Shown here piece by piece: positions 7,366 to 16,511 of a stretch of 16,511 bases of DNA (the stretch's first letter is position 1; each line of letters begins with the position of its first letter). Origin of the DNA: Byssochlamys sp. IMV 00236 (taxonomy: Eukaryota; Ascomycota; Eurotiomycetes; Eurotiales; Thermoascaceae); the NCBI GenBank assembly GCA_001931875.2, contig MSJH02000750.1:1-16511 (forward strand), in the 5' to 3' direction. A program made the position numbers and the translations under genes. Under the pieces are notes generated by a model, which saw only the letters and a program-made list of their open reading frames with translations, ran no database searches and was not told where the DNA came from.

Positions 7366-10300
7366 ATGAAGATCGTCACCACTTTGATCCTATTCATAAC
7401 ATATCAATATGGCGTATACGCTATCCCAAAATTTAATACAGGTTGATTTCATAAACATGGCTTATTGTTTGTTTATTAACCTCTTTTATATAAAAAAAGT
7501 AAATGATCATTATCATAATGGCACTATGTGTCCAGCCGTTACACAAAATGATGTAGGATGTCCCGTTTTATGCGTCAGTGATCACTCTCTTTGTCCGTCC
7601 ACAATTGGTCCTCAATCATGTCCTGCAGGTCAATCTTTGTGCATCAACGGGTCCTGTCAGACCGACTGCGCTTCTAATGCAGCAACTAACCCTTGCTCTT
7701 GTCCGTCCAGCCCACATGTGCAGTTAATGGCCTGTAATCGAATGACGCAAATCAAGACGAGTATTCCCAACTATCACCCTGAAAATGCAACCGCACAGAC
7801 CTACGAGGCTTGTTCTTTGGCGTTAAAGAGTAATCAATCGATTTCCATGACCTGGGCAGACACATATACTCAGACAGGAGCACAGAATTTGATTATTTGG
7901 AATGTGTGTAGTGCACCCACTGGAATGGATTTCCCAACTCCAGGTATTGTCCAAAAGCCATAGAATGGGTAGGTGACTGATCTTCATCTATCACTAGCGC
8001 CATTAGTGATTTGTTACCTAGCGATTCATCTAGGATTCTTTGTACTCTGGCCGATATGGATGTTGTATAAACTCATTAGAGAAAAGGTAAGCGAAAAAAA
8101 TAAGTGCGCATTTATATGCATATAGATAACCACTACGTATTCTGTAGGCTTACCGCACAAGTACAGTATCCAATGATACTGTTTCACTCAGCAGTGTAAG
8201 TGTACAGGATAATCCTGTAAACGAAAAAGTACCAGAAGAGCCGTCAGCAAAGGAAAAAAATGTACAATCAACACAGGAAAAGGATGAACAGCTTGTACAG
8301 CGAGGGTATAAGGATGACTGGATTGGATATATCATGGTCGCTTACATGACCGTCATTTCCGTCTTTTGGATCATTACCTTACTCATTCTTTCTCTAGATT
8401 ATTATGGCTATGTATGTATACCATTTCTCATACTACTTGTAACTAATATCAAATCTATAGGTTAATGGTGTGCCCTACGGATTGTTTTACGACTCTTATG
8501 AGCTATCTAGTAAAGCATTCTGTTTGGCTTGGTTTCTTGCCACAAGCTGGTACCTGGCTATTAACGTGATGCGAACCAAAATTAGAAATCACTTTAGGAT
8601 CCAGACTTCGTTAGACCAATGTCACCATGTAGAAATTCAAAGACCACGTAAAGTGATCAAGATGTTGAGCGATGAGAACGAGAGCCGCGGTATACAGCAA
8701 AGACTAGCAAGTTTGGAATTTCTCTTGCGAGAGATACTCGGCTTTGATACTTTGACCAAGACAGTGTCTGTTCAAAGAGACTCTCAGGGCAATAAGTACT
8801 TTGAATTTCAATCAACTCGATATACATTCAATACACATCTAAATCAATTCACACCAGCCGTTGTTCAAATCAGCTTAAATCCTGAAGATTTACTCGGTAT
8901 GGCTGTTGGATTAGATAGCGAGACAGCCAAGCAGCGACTTGAATTGATCGGTCCGAATTTCATTAAAGTCCAAGTGCCTAGTTTTTTGGAAGCATGTTGG
9001 CAAGAGTAAGACATTATTATTATTATATTTTTTCAAAAGCAGCTCATCTCATTCTCATCTATAGGTTGACTGGGTTCTTTTATATCTATCAACTCATGAT
9101 ATTGTGGTGTTATTTCTACTTGGCTTATTGGCAAATCGGTATATCCGACACTGGCGTCATCTTACTCGCTGCCATTATTAAAGTCATCGTGCGTCTCAAA
9201 TCAGAAAAACGAGTCAAGAAGATGGCTGAGCATGTAGGCACATGTGAGGTCCTCAGAGATCAAACATGGCAGACAATATCCACAGCCGAATTGGTTCCAG
9301 GGGATGTTTTTCAAGTGACTCCTCATCTCACTGTACCTGTAGATGCTGTCATTTTAAAGGGAGACATTATTGTGGACGAAAGTTCTTTGACAGGTAAGTT
9401 CTCATGGAGAATTTATTAAAGGGAGAGAGAGATAGTTAACATAGATATGTAGGTGAACCTTTGCCTATACGAAAGTTTCCTGTTCGTAGTGATACAGCAG
9501 TATCAAAATTTGACGCACAATCCTCTGGGAAAATCAACAGTTTGTTTGCAGGTACCACAGTGAAGCAAGCCATAGGAACTGCTTCAGGTGATCTTCCTGT
9601 GGCACTCGTCCTGAAAACACGAACGGATACAGACAAAGGACAGCTCGTGCAACGTATACTGTTTCCTCAGCCTGTTTCGTTTATCTTTAACGAACAGCTG
9701 AAGCTTGTGTTTTGCTTACTGCTAGTGTGGGCTCTTGTCCTACTTTGCTTTGGTGTCTGGTGGTTGGGCGGCAAGGGAATGACCGCTTGGTTTTATGGAA
9801 CGATCTGTGCAGCACAAGTGATGAATCCTCTTTTGCCAGGTTTGAAGATCATACCATGGACTTTATATTTTTTTGCTCATCTCAATTTACATATATAGCC
9901 ATCCTGGTCGTTGGACAATCGGTTGCTTCACGAAGGTTGAAGAAACGTTCTGTATTCTGCGTTGACTTGCCTCGAATTCTCATGGCAGGAAAAGTTCAGG
10001 TGTTTTGCTTTGATAAGACAGGCACATTGACAAAGGAAGGACTCGAATACTACGGTGTCTATCCTTCCAAAGACGCTTGCTTTCAAAACTTTGCTGATCA
10101 ATTTGATACCCTTCCGGATGCTTTAAAGATCGGCCTTTCGAGCTGTCATTCTGTGTCTCGGTTGGGTGAACAGTATATAGGAAATCCAGTAGACATAGTT
10201 ACGTTTGAAACCACAGGCGCTTCGTTAGCTTCCGATAAAGACTATGATATTTCCATGAACGACGGCCAAACACGACTCAAGATCATTCAACGATTTGAGT

Positions 10301-12014
10301 TTCAACATGCCCGTGCCTCTATGTCTGTTGCCGTTAAGGATCTGTCAACAGGGCACGTTCATTTGTTCTGTAAAGGATCTTTTGAAAGAATAGCCAGCCA
10401 ATCTTGCCACATACCACCTGACTTTGATGTCTTGACAGCTCAAAAGGCAAAGGAAGGATGCTACGTTCTTGCTATTGCTCATCGAGATTTAGGAATTCTA
10501 AGCGAAAAAGAGGAAGCCGAAATTGGGAACAAATGGACAAGAGACGAACTAGAATCCAATCTGAATTTTGCGGGCCTGTTACTGCTTAAGAACCAGCTAA
10601 AGCCAGACACAGCCGACGCTATTCAGCAGCTTAAAGAAGGAGACGTACGAACTGTAATGATCACAGGCGATAATGCGCACACGGGTGTCTTTATTGGTCA
10701 ACAGTGTGGCCTGGTGCCTTCACAGGCTTCAATGATTCTTGGCGAAGCGAATGACTCAAACGAGGACACGCTTATTTGGACAAATACAGAAACAGGACAG
10801 CAGATAAAGAATATAAATACAGAATTAGAAGCAAACAGTAATGTCGAGCTAGCCCTAACAGGAAATGCGTTCCGACTGTTGGTAGAAAAAGGCAGTATTC
10901 GTCAATATCTGTTTCGCATTCGAATCTTTGCTCGTATGACACCTGTGGATAAGATGACTTGTGTGGAACTCTTTATGGAAAAGGCTATTACGGCTATGTG
11001 TGGTGATGGTGGTAATGATTGTGGTGCACTTCGGTCAGCTCATGTGGGTATTGCAATGTCAGAGGCAGAAGCATCTGTTGTTTCACCCTTTAGTACACCG
11101 CGTCGCTCAGTTCAAGCTTGTGTAGACTTGCTCATACAAGGAAGATCAGCATTAGCCACTTCTTTTGCAAGTTACAAGTATTTGATCATGTATGGTGAAA
11201 CCATGGCTACTGTCAAATTTTGCACATTTTATTATACAATGTCGTTTTCCCAATGGAACTTTATCCTAATTGATGCCTTCATTACCGTGTTTTGCTCCTT
11301 TGCAGTAACTCAAGCAGGTGCTGCTAGAAAGTTGTCAAGTCACAGACCAACGGCACGTATTTTGGGTCCTGAAGTCCTATTGTCTGTACTAGGAACGCTC
11401 TGGATTAATGCTTGGTTCTTGATTGGGGCCTTCATATGGTTATATACAAAGGATGATTTCTTCCGTTGTCGTGAGTGGGATGCCCGTGCAATCGACAATT
11501 CCAAGTGGTGGCTGCTTGGGGATAGCTTTGAAGCTGATATCCTAACGTTCATCACACTGTATCAATTTGTCAACTCTGCGTTCATCTTTAACTACGGCTA
11601 CATCTTTAGAAGAAGCTGGTATCGCAATTACTTCTTGATATTTGTATGGGCGCTTTTTGTTGCTATTGTTAGTTACTGGGAACTTGCAGGTAAAGCAAGT
11701 AACAGAAAAATTGTGTGATGATGACTTACTCTTGTATAGACCCTAATAGATTTGGTTGCTTAATGAGAGTCAATTGCGGTAATCCTGACGTACTTGTCTC
11801 CCTTGGATACCCGCGACCTGATTTTTATATTGAGCCATATAATAATCCTCTTGGACATAATGTGCTTCCTCGTTACTTTAGATATCAATTATGGGCCTAT
11901 TCAATTGGTAATATGCTTGCTGTAAATATCTGGGAAAGGTTCTTTATTCTTGGACCTGTCAGACAATGGCTCAGGAAGAAATATCCTTTAAAGAAACTTC
12001 AAATGAATCTATAA
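7366..12014 (+). CDS. P5-type ATPase (P5B/ATP13A-like) with secreted Cys-rich N-terminal domain
   Basis: Nine exons (7366-7441, 7500-7943, 7998-8086, 8148-8411, 8461-9005, 9065-9393, 9453-9839, 9899-11689, 11740-12014) close to 1399 residues. Residues 1-19 are a signal peptide. Residues 20-174 hold 13 cysteines and four N-glycosylation sites (N32, N75, N121, N137), so this part is lumenal or extracellular. Helices follow near 176-198, 263-287 and 312-333. The catalytic core has M1 (475-495), the LTGE loop (581-584), KGQLVQRILFP (644-654), M4 with NPLLP (707-711), the phosphorylated D750 in DKTGT, KG (870-871), TGDN (967-970) and GDGGND (1080-1085), then C-terminal helices. P5 ATPases move polyamines (P5B) or misinserted helices (P5A) across endomembranes; the RRLK, FC and P-RI spacing before DKTGT favours P5. 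The substrate is not readable. The donors at 7442 (GTTGAT) and 9840 (GTTTGA) are non-consensus, but frame continuity supports them. Confidence 0.92.
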
Positions 12015-12045
12015 AAAGGGTATTTAAACATCTTTATATAGTTGA

Positions 12046-12051
12046 AATAAA
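12046..12051 (+). terminator. Poly(A) signal of the P5 ATPase gene
   Basis: AATAAA 31 nt past the stop codon at 12014, facing the convergent OPT gene. Confidence 0.6.
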
Positions 12052-12114
12052 CTTTTATTTTAAGCTCAAAAGCAACTTGTAATTCTATGTAGAAACAAAG
12101 TAAAAGTGATTCTA

Positions 12115-12120
12115 TTTATT
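12115..12120 (-). terminator. Poly(A) signal of the OPT transporter gene
   Basis: TTTATT on plus is AATAAA on minus, about 72 nt past the OPT stop codon. A second copy is at 12054-12059. The convergent genes are only 177 bp apart, so their 3' ends nearly meet. A GA-rich run lies at about 12130-12149. Confidence 0.5.
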
Positions 12121-12191
12121 GATTCTAAAGAAAGAAAGAGAGAGAGAGAACAAAAAGATCATGAAAAGGATTTCTTTATGAAAATATTACA

Positions 12192-14538
12192 CTAAGAACT
12201 ACATTTAGCACAACACATATCCGGATACAACCCTGCTTCCGCAAGATCTTGTCTATTGCCCCACCATGTAGGGAAAGGGTAAGGGACACCACTACCACCT
12301 CCTTGTACGGTCATAGATAGCAAAAACACCATAATAGATGTACCCGAATCTAAAGCAGCTGAAATTAGATAATTATGCTTTGCAAACCATGCAGTATGTC
12401 GCCGCTTAAGATAAAACTGCGAATAGATAACAATAATGTAGGAACATGTGATCCAAGACGTGGTCGAACCAGGCATAATCATGTATCCAGATGCAATCAT
12501 AGGGATATTTACATACTGGAAACCAGCTTTAGGATACTTCTTGTGTAAAGCCCAAAAGGGAACCGGCAAGAGAAAGCCGATAAAGAAGGCCCACAGGACC
12601 ATGCTATAACGGCTGTGCGGGCCAAACATCGCCATCGGCCCAATACCGCCCCAAGTCATGGCCGCAGAGTTCATTGTTTGAGGGCCAGCACCATTCCAAA
12701 ACTGGTTGCCGTTTGGTAGCAGTAGTACATCCGCTTTGCTTTCAACAATAAGCTTATTGATAACATAGTTGAAAATAGCACCGATAGTCGTGCCGAGCAT
12801 TTGATATAAGAATGTCATTCTAGGAGGTACTTTCATGTAATGGCCAATCTTTAGATCACTGGCCATTGCGCCTGCTTGTGACAGAGTGTTGTAGCCCAGT
12901 GTCTTGAAGTACATGTTTGCAATTGGATGGCCAGGTAATACAAATCCTCCAATCATTTCTGCAAAAACATTCAGTCCAATGCCGCCCCCTGTAATGGCAG
13001 TAATCATGTTTAATGGAAGAGAAAGTATGGCAGAGAGGCCGATTGCAAGAATACATCCCCACCAAGGAAAACCACTGTGATTAGCATAGGCAACGCCTAT
13101 ATTTACTGCAATTCCTGTCATAAAGACACCATAGTACCACCATTGAGGGACCTCAGGATAGTTCTTCATTAGCTTCATATGTATGTCAAGATCTCCAGTA
13201 GAAAGCTTGGTTCTGAGGATACGGAAGGTATCATAAATTTGCTTTCCATAAAATAGAAAAACATGAGATATAGTTGCAGTAAGGGTCATGTTGACGACTA
13301 CGTAGCTGATGGCATAAATAGTAGAATACACTGGTATACCAACTTCAGCCAAAGCTGTCTGATTCACCGTATTGTCACTATTGAGCACTTGTCCCTGTGG
13401 ATAATATTCCGCAGTACCGTTAGGAAATAGTCGAAATATACTATTAGATAAAAATGGGAAACTCTGAGCGTTCCAAACATTAAAGTAGTAGGCAAGCGGA
13501 CCAATAAACCAAAGAAGAAGAATACCAGCAAGAATGTTCATTTGCACCCAGAAGGGAAGCACGAGAGGACTGATACTGGACAGAAGGTTCCAATCGAAGC
13601 AAAGCGAGAACATGCCAAGGCCTTCATTGGGATTTAGGCCTCCAAAAAGATTCTTCACCCATCTGCTATCTTGTCTAGCAATGCACACAATCGAAAGGCC
13701 ACCAAGAAGGGGAAACATGTATTGAGGTATGAGTTCATAGACAAATATGGCAAAGAAAACGATAAAGAAAAATCGTGTGCGCCATCTGGCTTCTTCACTT
13801 TTTGCACTAAAAGTGTTCAAAACGGAAACGAGAGGGAGAGATGTTGGCCAGATAAGGTTGGACGGATATACCAAGAATGGCCTTAGTTGCCCAGCGATAC
13901 CGTAGCCTACAAGCTGAGTAGCGAGTAAAAAGAAGATAGAGCCAGCCGGACCTGGTGTGTTGGAGTAAAACAGTTGTTGAGTGGATAGCACTAGTGTGCC
14001 ATAGGCTGAGGTATTGGCAGATGAAACCATGATATAGATACACGTGTGCTCCTTATAATTGAACGGACCAGGGTTTAACCAAGTGTGCTGTGGTAACCAT
14101 TTGGCCCAGGCAGAGCAGATCAGATAGGCCACAATTAGCAGAAACGTATTGGTTAATGTGCTGCCTACTGGTTTGAACTGCATCAGCTGCGAAACAGATG
14201 AAGAGAGGATGGACAGAATCTATGGTATATCTTATCAAATATATGCTTATTACAAGAAGCATATCATTATTTACCAGTCCAGTAATAATAGAGCGAACTG
14301 TCAAGACTGGTAGGTCAGGGTTATCGTTGATCACAGCTATATCATTTACAATTGCAACATCAGTTTCATCAGAGTCAAAGTAATGCTCCTCTTCGCTTGG
14401 TCCGCTTTCATTATCTGCCTTTAGGTCCTTTGGATTGCTGAGCCAGAGATCTTTATTTTTCTGTGATTTTTCATCATCTTCTTTTTCATTTCTACCATAT
14501 GTTGTTTCTTCTTTGTTGATGCTACCTTGAAATGACAT
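12192..14538 (-). CDS. OPT-family oligopeptide transporter
   Basis: Exon 1 (14538-14275) and exon 2 (14186-12192) join in phase 0 across an 88-nt intron (GTAAAT to TCGCAG) to give 752 residues, within the usual range for fungal OPT proteins. Residues 1-75 are a hydrophilic, acidic, Lys/Glu-rich cytosolic tail. NPDLPVLTVRSIITGL (73-88) begins the transporter domain. Family motifs include NPGPF (126-130) with KEH (133-135), a Gly-rich AITGGGIGLNVF block and KIGHYMKVPPR (around 534-544). About a dozen or more hydrophobic helices follow one another. OPT proteins of the peptide clade are proton-coupled plasma-membrane importers of tetra- and pentapeptides or glutathione; fungal members can also take other small peptides, and the substrate here is not readable. 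The C-terminus ends in a Cys cluster (DMCCAKCSS). The 5' leader is short, since TATATA lies about 40 bp upstream. Confidence 0.95.
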
Positions 14539-14574
14539 GAAATGCCTTATTTTTTACCGAAAAATAAAGAAATC

Positions 14575-14580
14575 TATATA
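14575..14580 (-). promoter_or_regulatory. TATA box of the OPT gene
   Basis: TATATA (same on both strands) about 37 bp upstream of the OPT ATG (14538), within AATATATAG on the minus strand. It implies a leader of only a few nucleotides or a start slightly upstream. Confidence 0.45.
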
Positions 14581-14582
14581 TT

Positions 14583-15430
14583 AACTAAGCAAAAGAGGAG
14601 TGAAATGGAAAAAAGGGGGACATCGCGCGTTGTAAACTGTCTACGTTTTATACTTGATATTTACTCGTGCTAGTTGCAGATGCTCGGCCTAGCAAGGGAA
14701 TATAGCCTATGCAATGGATACATTGCTTTGTAACCCTATTTCGAGAGAAATATAGAACATGATGTATACCTCTTTAATCAATATCTCGGATGTACCGATA
14801 GTTTATACTGCTGCTATTATGTAAAAGCAAATTCTTTGACAAAAGATTATCTATTCTCTTTACTCTTCTCGCTGCCCTGGTTCAAATTACAACATTTGTA
14901 GCAGCTCTTTTTGTGCCCTTTTCATGTTTTCTTTTATGCCTTTAACCGTGAATTGAAGAAATCAACGTGTGTCATTAGAAACTATGATGACAAATATCAT
15001 TAGAATTCTGAGGAATTAGCATATGCAAGCGGAATAGATATATTAATAATACGGTTATGTCATTTAGGAGTGAATTGATATCAGATGAATACAGCTATGC
15101 GCTTATTTGAGATCGTTCTGTCGTGTTTCGTCATATTATCATTTTAACTAGCTGGTGTCAAGCTTATAGAGTAAGCTCATATCATCGCCGTGTCAATGTT
15201 GCTATGACGATCATCATTAATAATCAATCTAGTATATAATTTTAAAATTAGATAACGTAAGTCCTTGCTGGCGTTTTAGGAAGCTCATATTATATACATA
15301 TTATGTTTAAAGTAAGAAATAGTGAGTAGAACCACCTATTATTTTTTGCCAGTAATTGGTAATCTATTATAGGGCCAACTTGAATAAGAGTTATTCTACA
15401 CAGAGAGAAGGAGTCCGAAACAGAATACTA
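14583..15430. other. Intergenic region without recognised genes
   Basis: About 850 bp of AT-rich DNA upstream of the OPT gene. No reading frame of useful length, no tRNA fold and no protein similarity were seen. It presumably holds OPT regulatory sequence on its left side. Confidence 0.5.
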
Positions 15431-15457
15431 TACATTGGGGTGAACATAGAGCCACTC
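15431..15457 (+). repeat. Candidate Tc1-type terminal inverted repeat
   Basis: A TA dinucleotide opens a segment reading ACATTGGGGTGAACATAG then AGCCACTC, which resembles the GGGGTG...AGAGCCAC ends I associate with Mucorales Tc1-like elements (memory, unchecked). It lies about 90 bp past the C-terminal end of the transposase relic, the expected place for a terminal repeat. No partner copy is recognisable on the far side. Confidence 0.35.
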
Positions 15458-15545
15458 ATGTTGGCTTACATACTTTTGATTGATGCTAGTCTGTATATAA
15501 GAAAAATATAGCAGCACAACTATTACGTTTTATTAGTTCTCAAAG

Positions 15546-16016
15546 GTGTTCGAGCATAGCTTCTATTAGATCATCGATGCTTTCCAAACCAATAGCTTCC
15601 CAAGCTTCCAGAATATATGTGACATATATTGTCAACAGCCTTGATCGTGTGCTTTTTCTAGTATATACAGTCTTCTATTTGCGTACAAAAGCTCTCGGTT
15701 GGGTTGAGGTCTAGAAAGCCTGCTTGCCAATCTAATCTCTCAAACTTGTGTTTTCTGTTCTGTTCTTTAGCTACTTTGTAGCCATGAAGCAGAGACTCTA
15801 TTCTCGAGTAAGACTGAGTTACCTATTGTCATTACCGAGAAGTTACCGTACTTGGAAGTTGGCGCTAGACATTCAGGCTAGTGCTATTTTCTGGGCTCCC
15901 TCCAGATGTAAGTTTGGTAATGATTCTTACTGACTTCAAAGGAGGGCTTAACACTGAAATGCATCTTCGTCTAGAGCCCAAAAGAACGACTCACATATTT
16001 CTTTGCATAGTTCAAG
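15546..16016 (-). pseudogene. Decayed Tc1/mariner transposase
   Basis: On the minus strand, successive frames give pieces of a Tc1-type DDE transposase in the right order. LELCKE and WALDEDAF (16016-15955) match the region around the first catalytic Asp (usually WSDE). YIWREPRK, then PECLAPTSKYG and SVM (15910-15812, two stops) match the block before VWG. KVAKEQNRKHKFERLDW then LDLNPTESF (about 15770-15670) matches WPAQSPDLNPIE, the third catalytic region. EAWEAIGLESIDDLIEAML (15608-15550) matches the C-terminus. At least two frame changes and several stops are present, and the spacing between SVM and DLNP is about half the normal distance, so the segment with the second Asp is deleted or unreadable. 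The N-terminal DNA-binding part is missing. It cannot make active transposase. Confidence 0.85.
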
Positions 16017-16085
16017 CGACTTTTATCTTAACCTTTAAATCTTCTTTGTGATTAGCTTTTACTGCCCCAGATTGTCAAAAGAACA

Positions 16086-16237
16086 ATAAAATTAGTGCCA
16101 GGAACGAACTGAAAGCGCAGTAATTATAATACACGCTTATAAATATAAATGGTAGAACATTTACTCATTTGTATGTTCCTTCTGCCTTGTCTCAGAATAA
16201 AGATGGGTAATGAGCCTGATTTTGCTATTACATAACA
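16086..16237. repeat. Dispersed repeat, right copy
   Basis: Second copy of the repeat at 271-507, same orientation, shortened internally by about 40 bases and diverged by roughly one base in six over the aligned blocks. It contains the conserved GTATGTTCCTTCTG at 16171-16184. A minus-strand open frame (16375-16124) runs through it, but single-base length differences between the copies break that frame, so it is not a conserved coding sequence. Confidence 0.75.
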
Positions 16238-16399
16238 GGTAATTCGGGCGAGAGCAGTTACAATACTTGCCATCTGCATTTTTAACTGAGCGTCATTTTG
16301 AGTAGCAAAGAAACACGACTCCATCTGGAATAGAATCATTGATGGTCCCTTTAGAAACCCCTTCAAGAAATTCAAAAGAGAAATGCATGGTCAATATTA

Positions 16400-16405
16400 A
16401 ATAAA
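16400..16405 (+). terminator. AATAAA upstream of the right poly(A) tract
   Basis: AATAAA lies about 70 bp before the terminal A run. The pair could mark the 3' end of a retroelement or an unknown transcript, or be coincidence. Confidence 0.25.
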
Positions 16406-16470
16406 GATGCCATGAAAAAGTATAGATGCCTTGCGTGTGGGTGAGTGTGAAGTAAATGACATATCTGATT

Positions 16471-16473
<3 letters not shown>

Positions 16474-16511
<38 letters not shown>
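16474..16511. repeat. poly(A) tract at right end of window
   Basis: The last 38 bases are all A. This mirrors the left end and suggests an assembly edge. Confidence 0.9.

Larger units (their letters stand above)
15431..16016 (-). mobile_element. Tc1/mariner-type DNA transposon remnant
   Basis: The span joins the candidate terminal repeat at 15431 with the transposase relic. The right boundary is unknown: no matching inverted repeat is visible before the dispersed repeat starts at about 16086. The element is immobile on its own. Confidence 0.6.

Noticed and set aside
14880..14892. TGGTTCAAATTAC, resembling a tRNA T-arm
   Set aside because: The flanking bases do not pair as a T stem and no acceptor stem is found.
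15748..15933. 61-codon plus-strand open frame
   Set aside because: It is antisense to the transposase relic and has no recognisable features.
16124..16375. 83-codon minus-strand open frame in the right repeat
   Set aside because: The equivalent frame in the left repeat copy is broken by length changes and a stop, so coding selection is not supported.

Overview
The window is 16.5 kb of eukaryotic, fungal nuclear DNA. The six protein genes carry short introns (about 45-88 nt, mostly GT-AG with a CTNAN-type branch point), AT-rich intergenic DNA, TATA boxes and AATAAA signals. The gene set (a DUF1264 oil-body protein, a Medusa-type regulator, a three-KH RNA-binding protein, a Reeler membrane protein, a P5-type ATPase with a secreted Cys-rich head and an OPT transporter) and the remnant Tc1-type transposon fit an early-diverging fungus of the Mucoromycota, most likely Mucorales. 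That placement is an inference from protein style, not a database result. Both window ends are pure poly(A), so this is probably a complete assembly contig broken at homopolymers.

Layout: 1-690 holds a diverged repeat, a hairpin and the promoter of the first gene. 754-1437 (+) is the OBAP/DUF1264 gene. It converges on 2105-3699 (-), a two-exon Medusa-like transcription regulator. A ~930 bp divergent promoter region with microsatellites and an 18-bp CACGTG palindrome separates that from 4694-6065 (+), a three-exon KH protein with an additional 5' UTR intron ending at the ATG. Only 110 bp downstream begins 6176-7096 (+), a three-exon type I membrane protein with a Reeler ectodomain. Then comes 7366-12014 (+), a nine-exon, 1399-residue P5-type ATPase, convergent with 12192-14538 (-), a two-exon oligopeptide transporter. 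The last 2 kb has no intact gene: it holds a decayed Tc1/mariner transposase on the minus strand and a second copy of the repeat seen at the left end.

The genes do not form an obvious pathway. Three products (Reeler protein, P5 ATPase, OPT transporter) are membrane proteins, two of them with signal peptides and extracytoplasmic domains. The Medusa and KH proteins share a divergent promoter region and are both regulators of gene expression. Joined exon models were built by hand from splice signals and frame continuity; every model closes to a whole number of codons. The most notable item is the P5-type ATPase, which carries a cleavable-signal, 13-cysteine ectodomain and an altered membrane motif (NPLLP in place of PPxLP).
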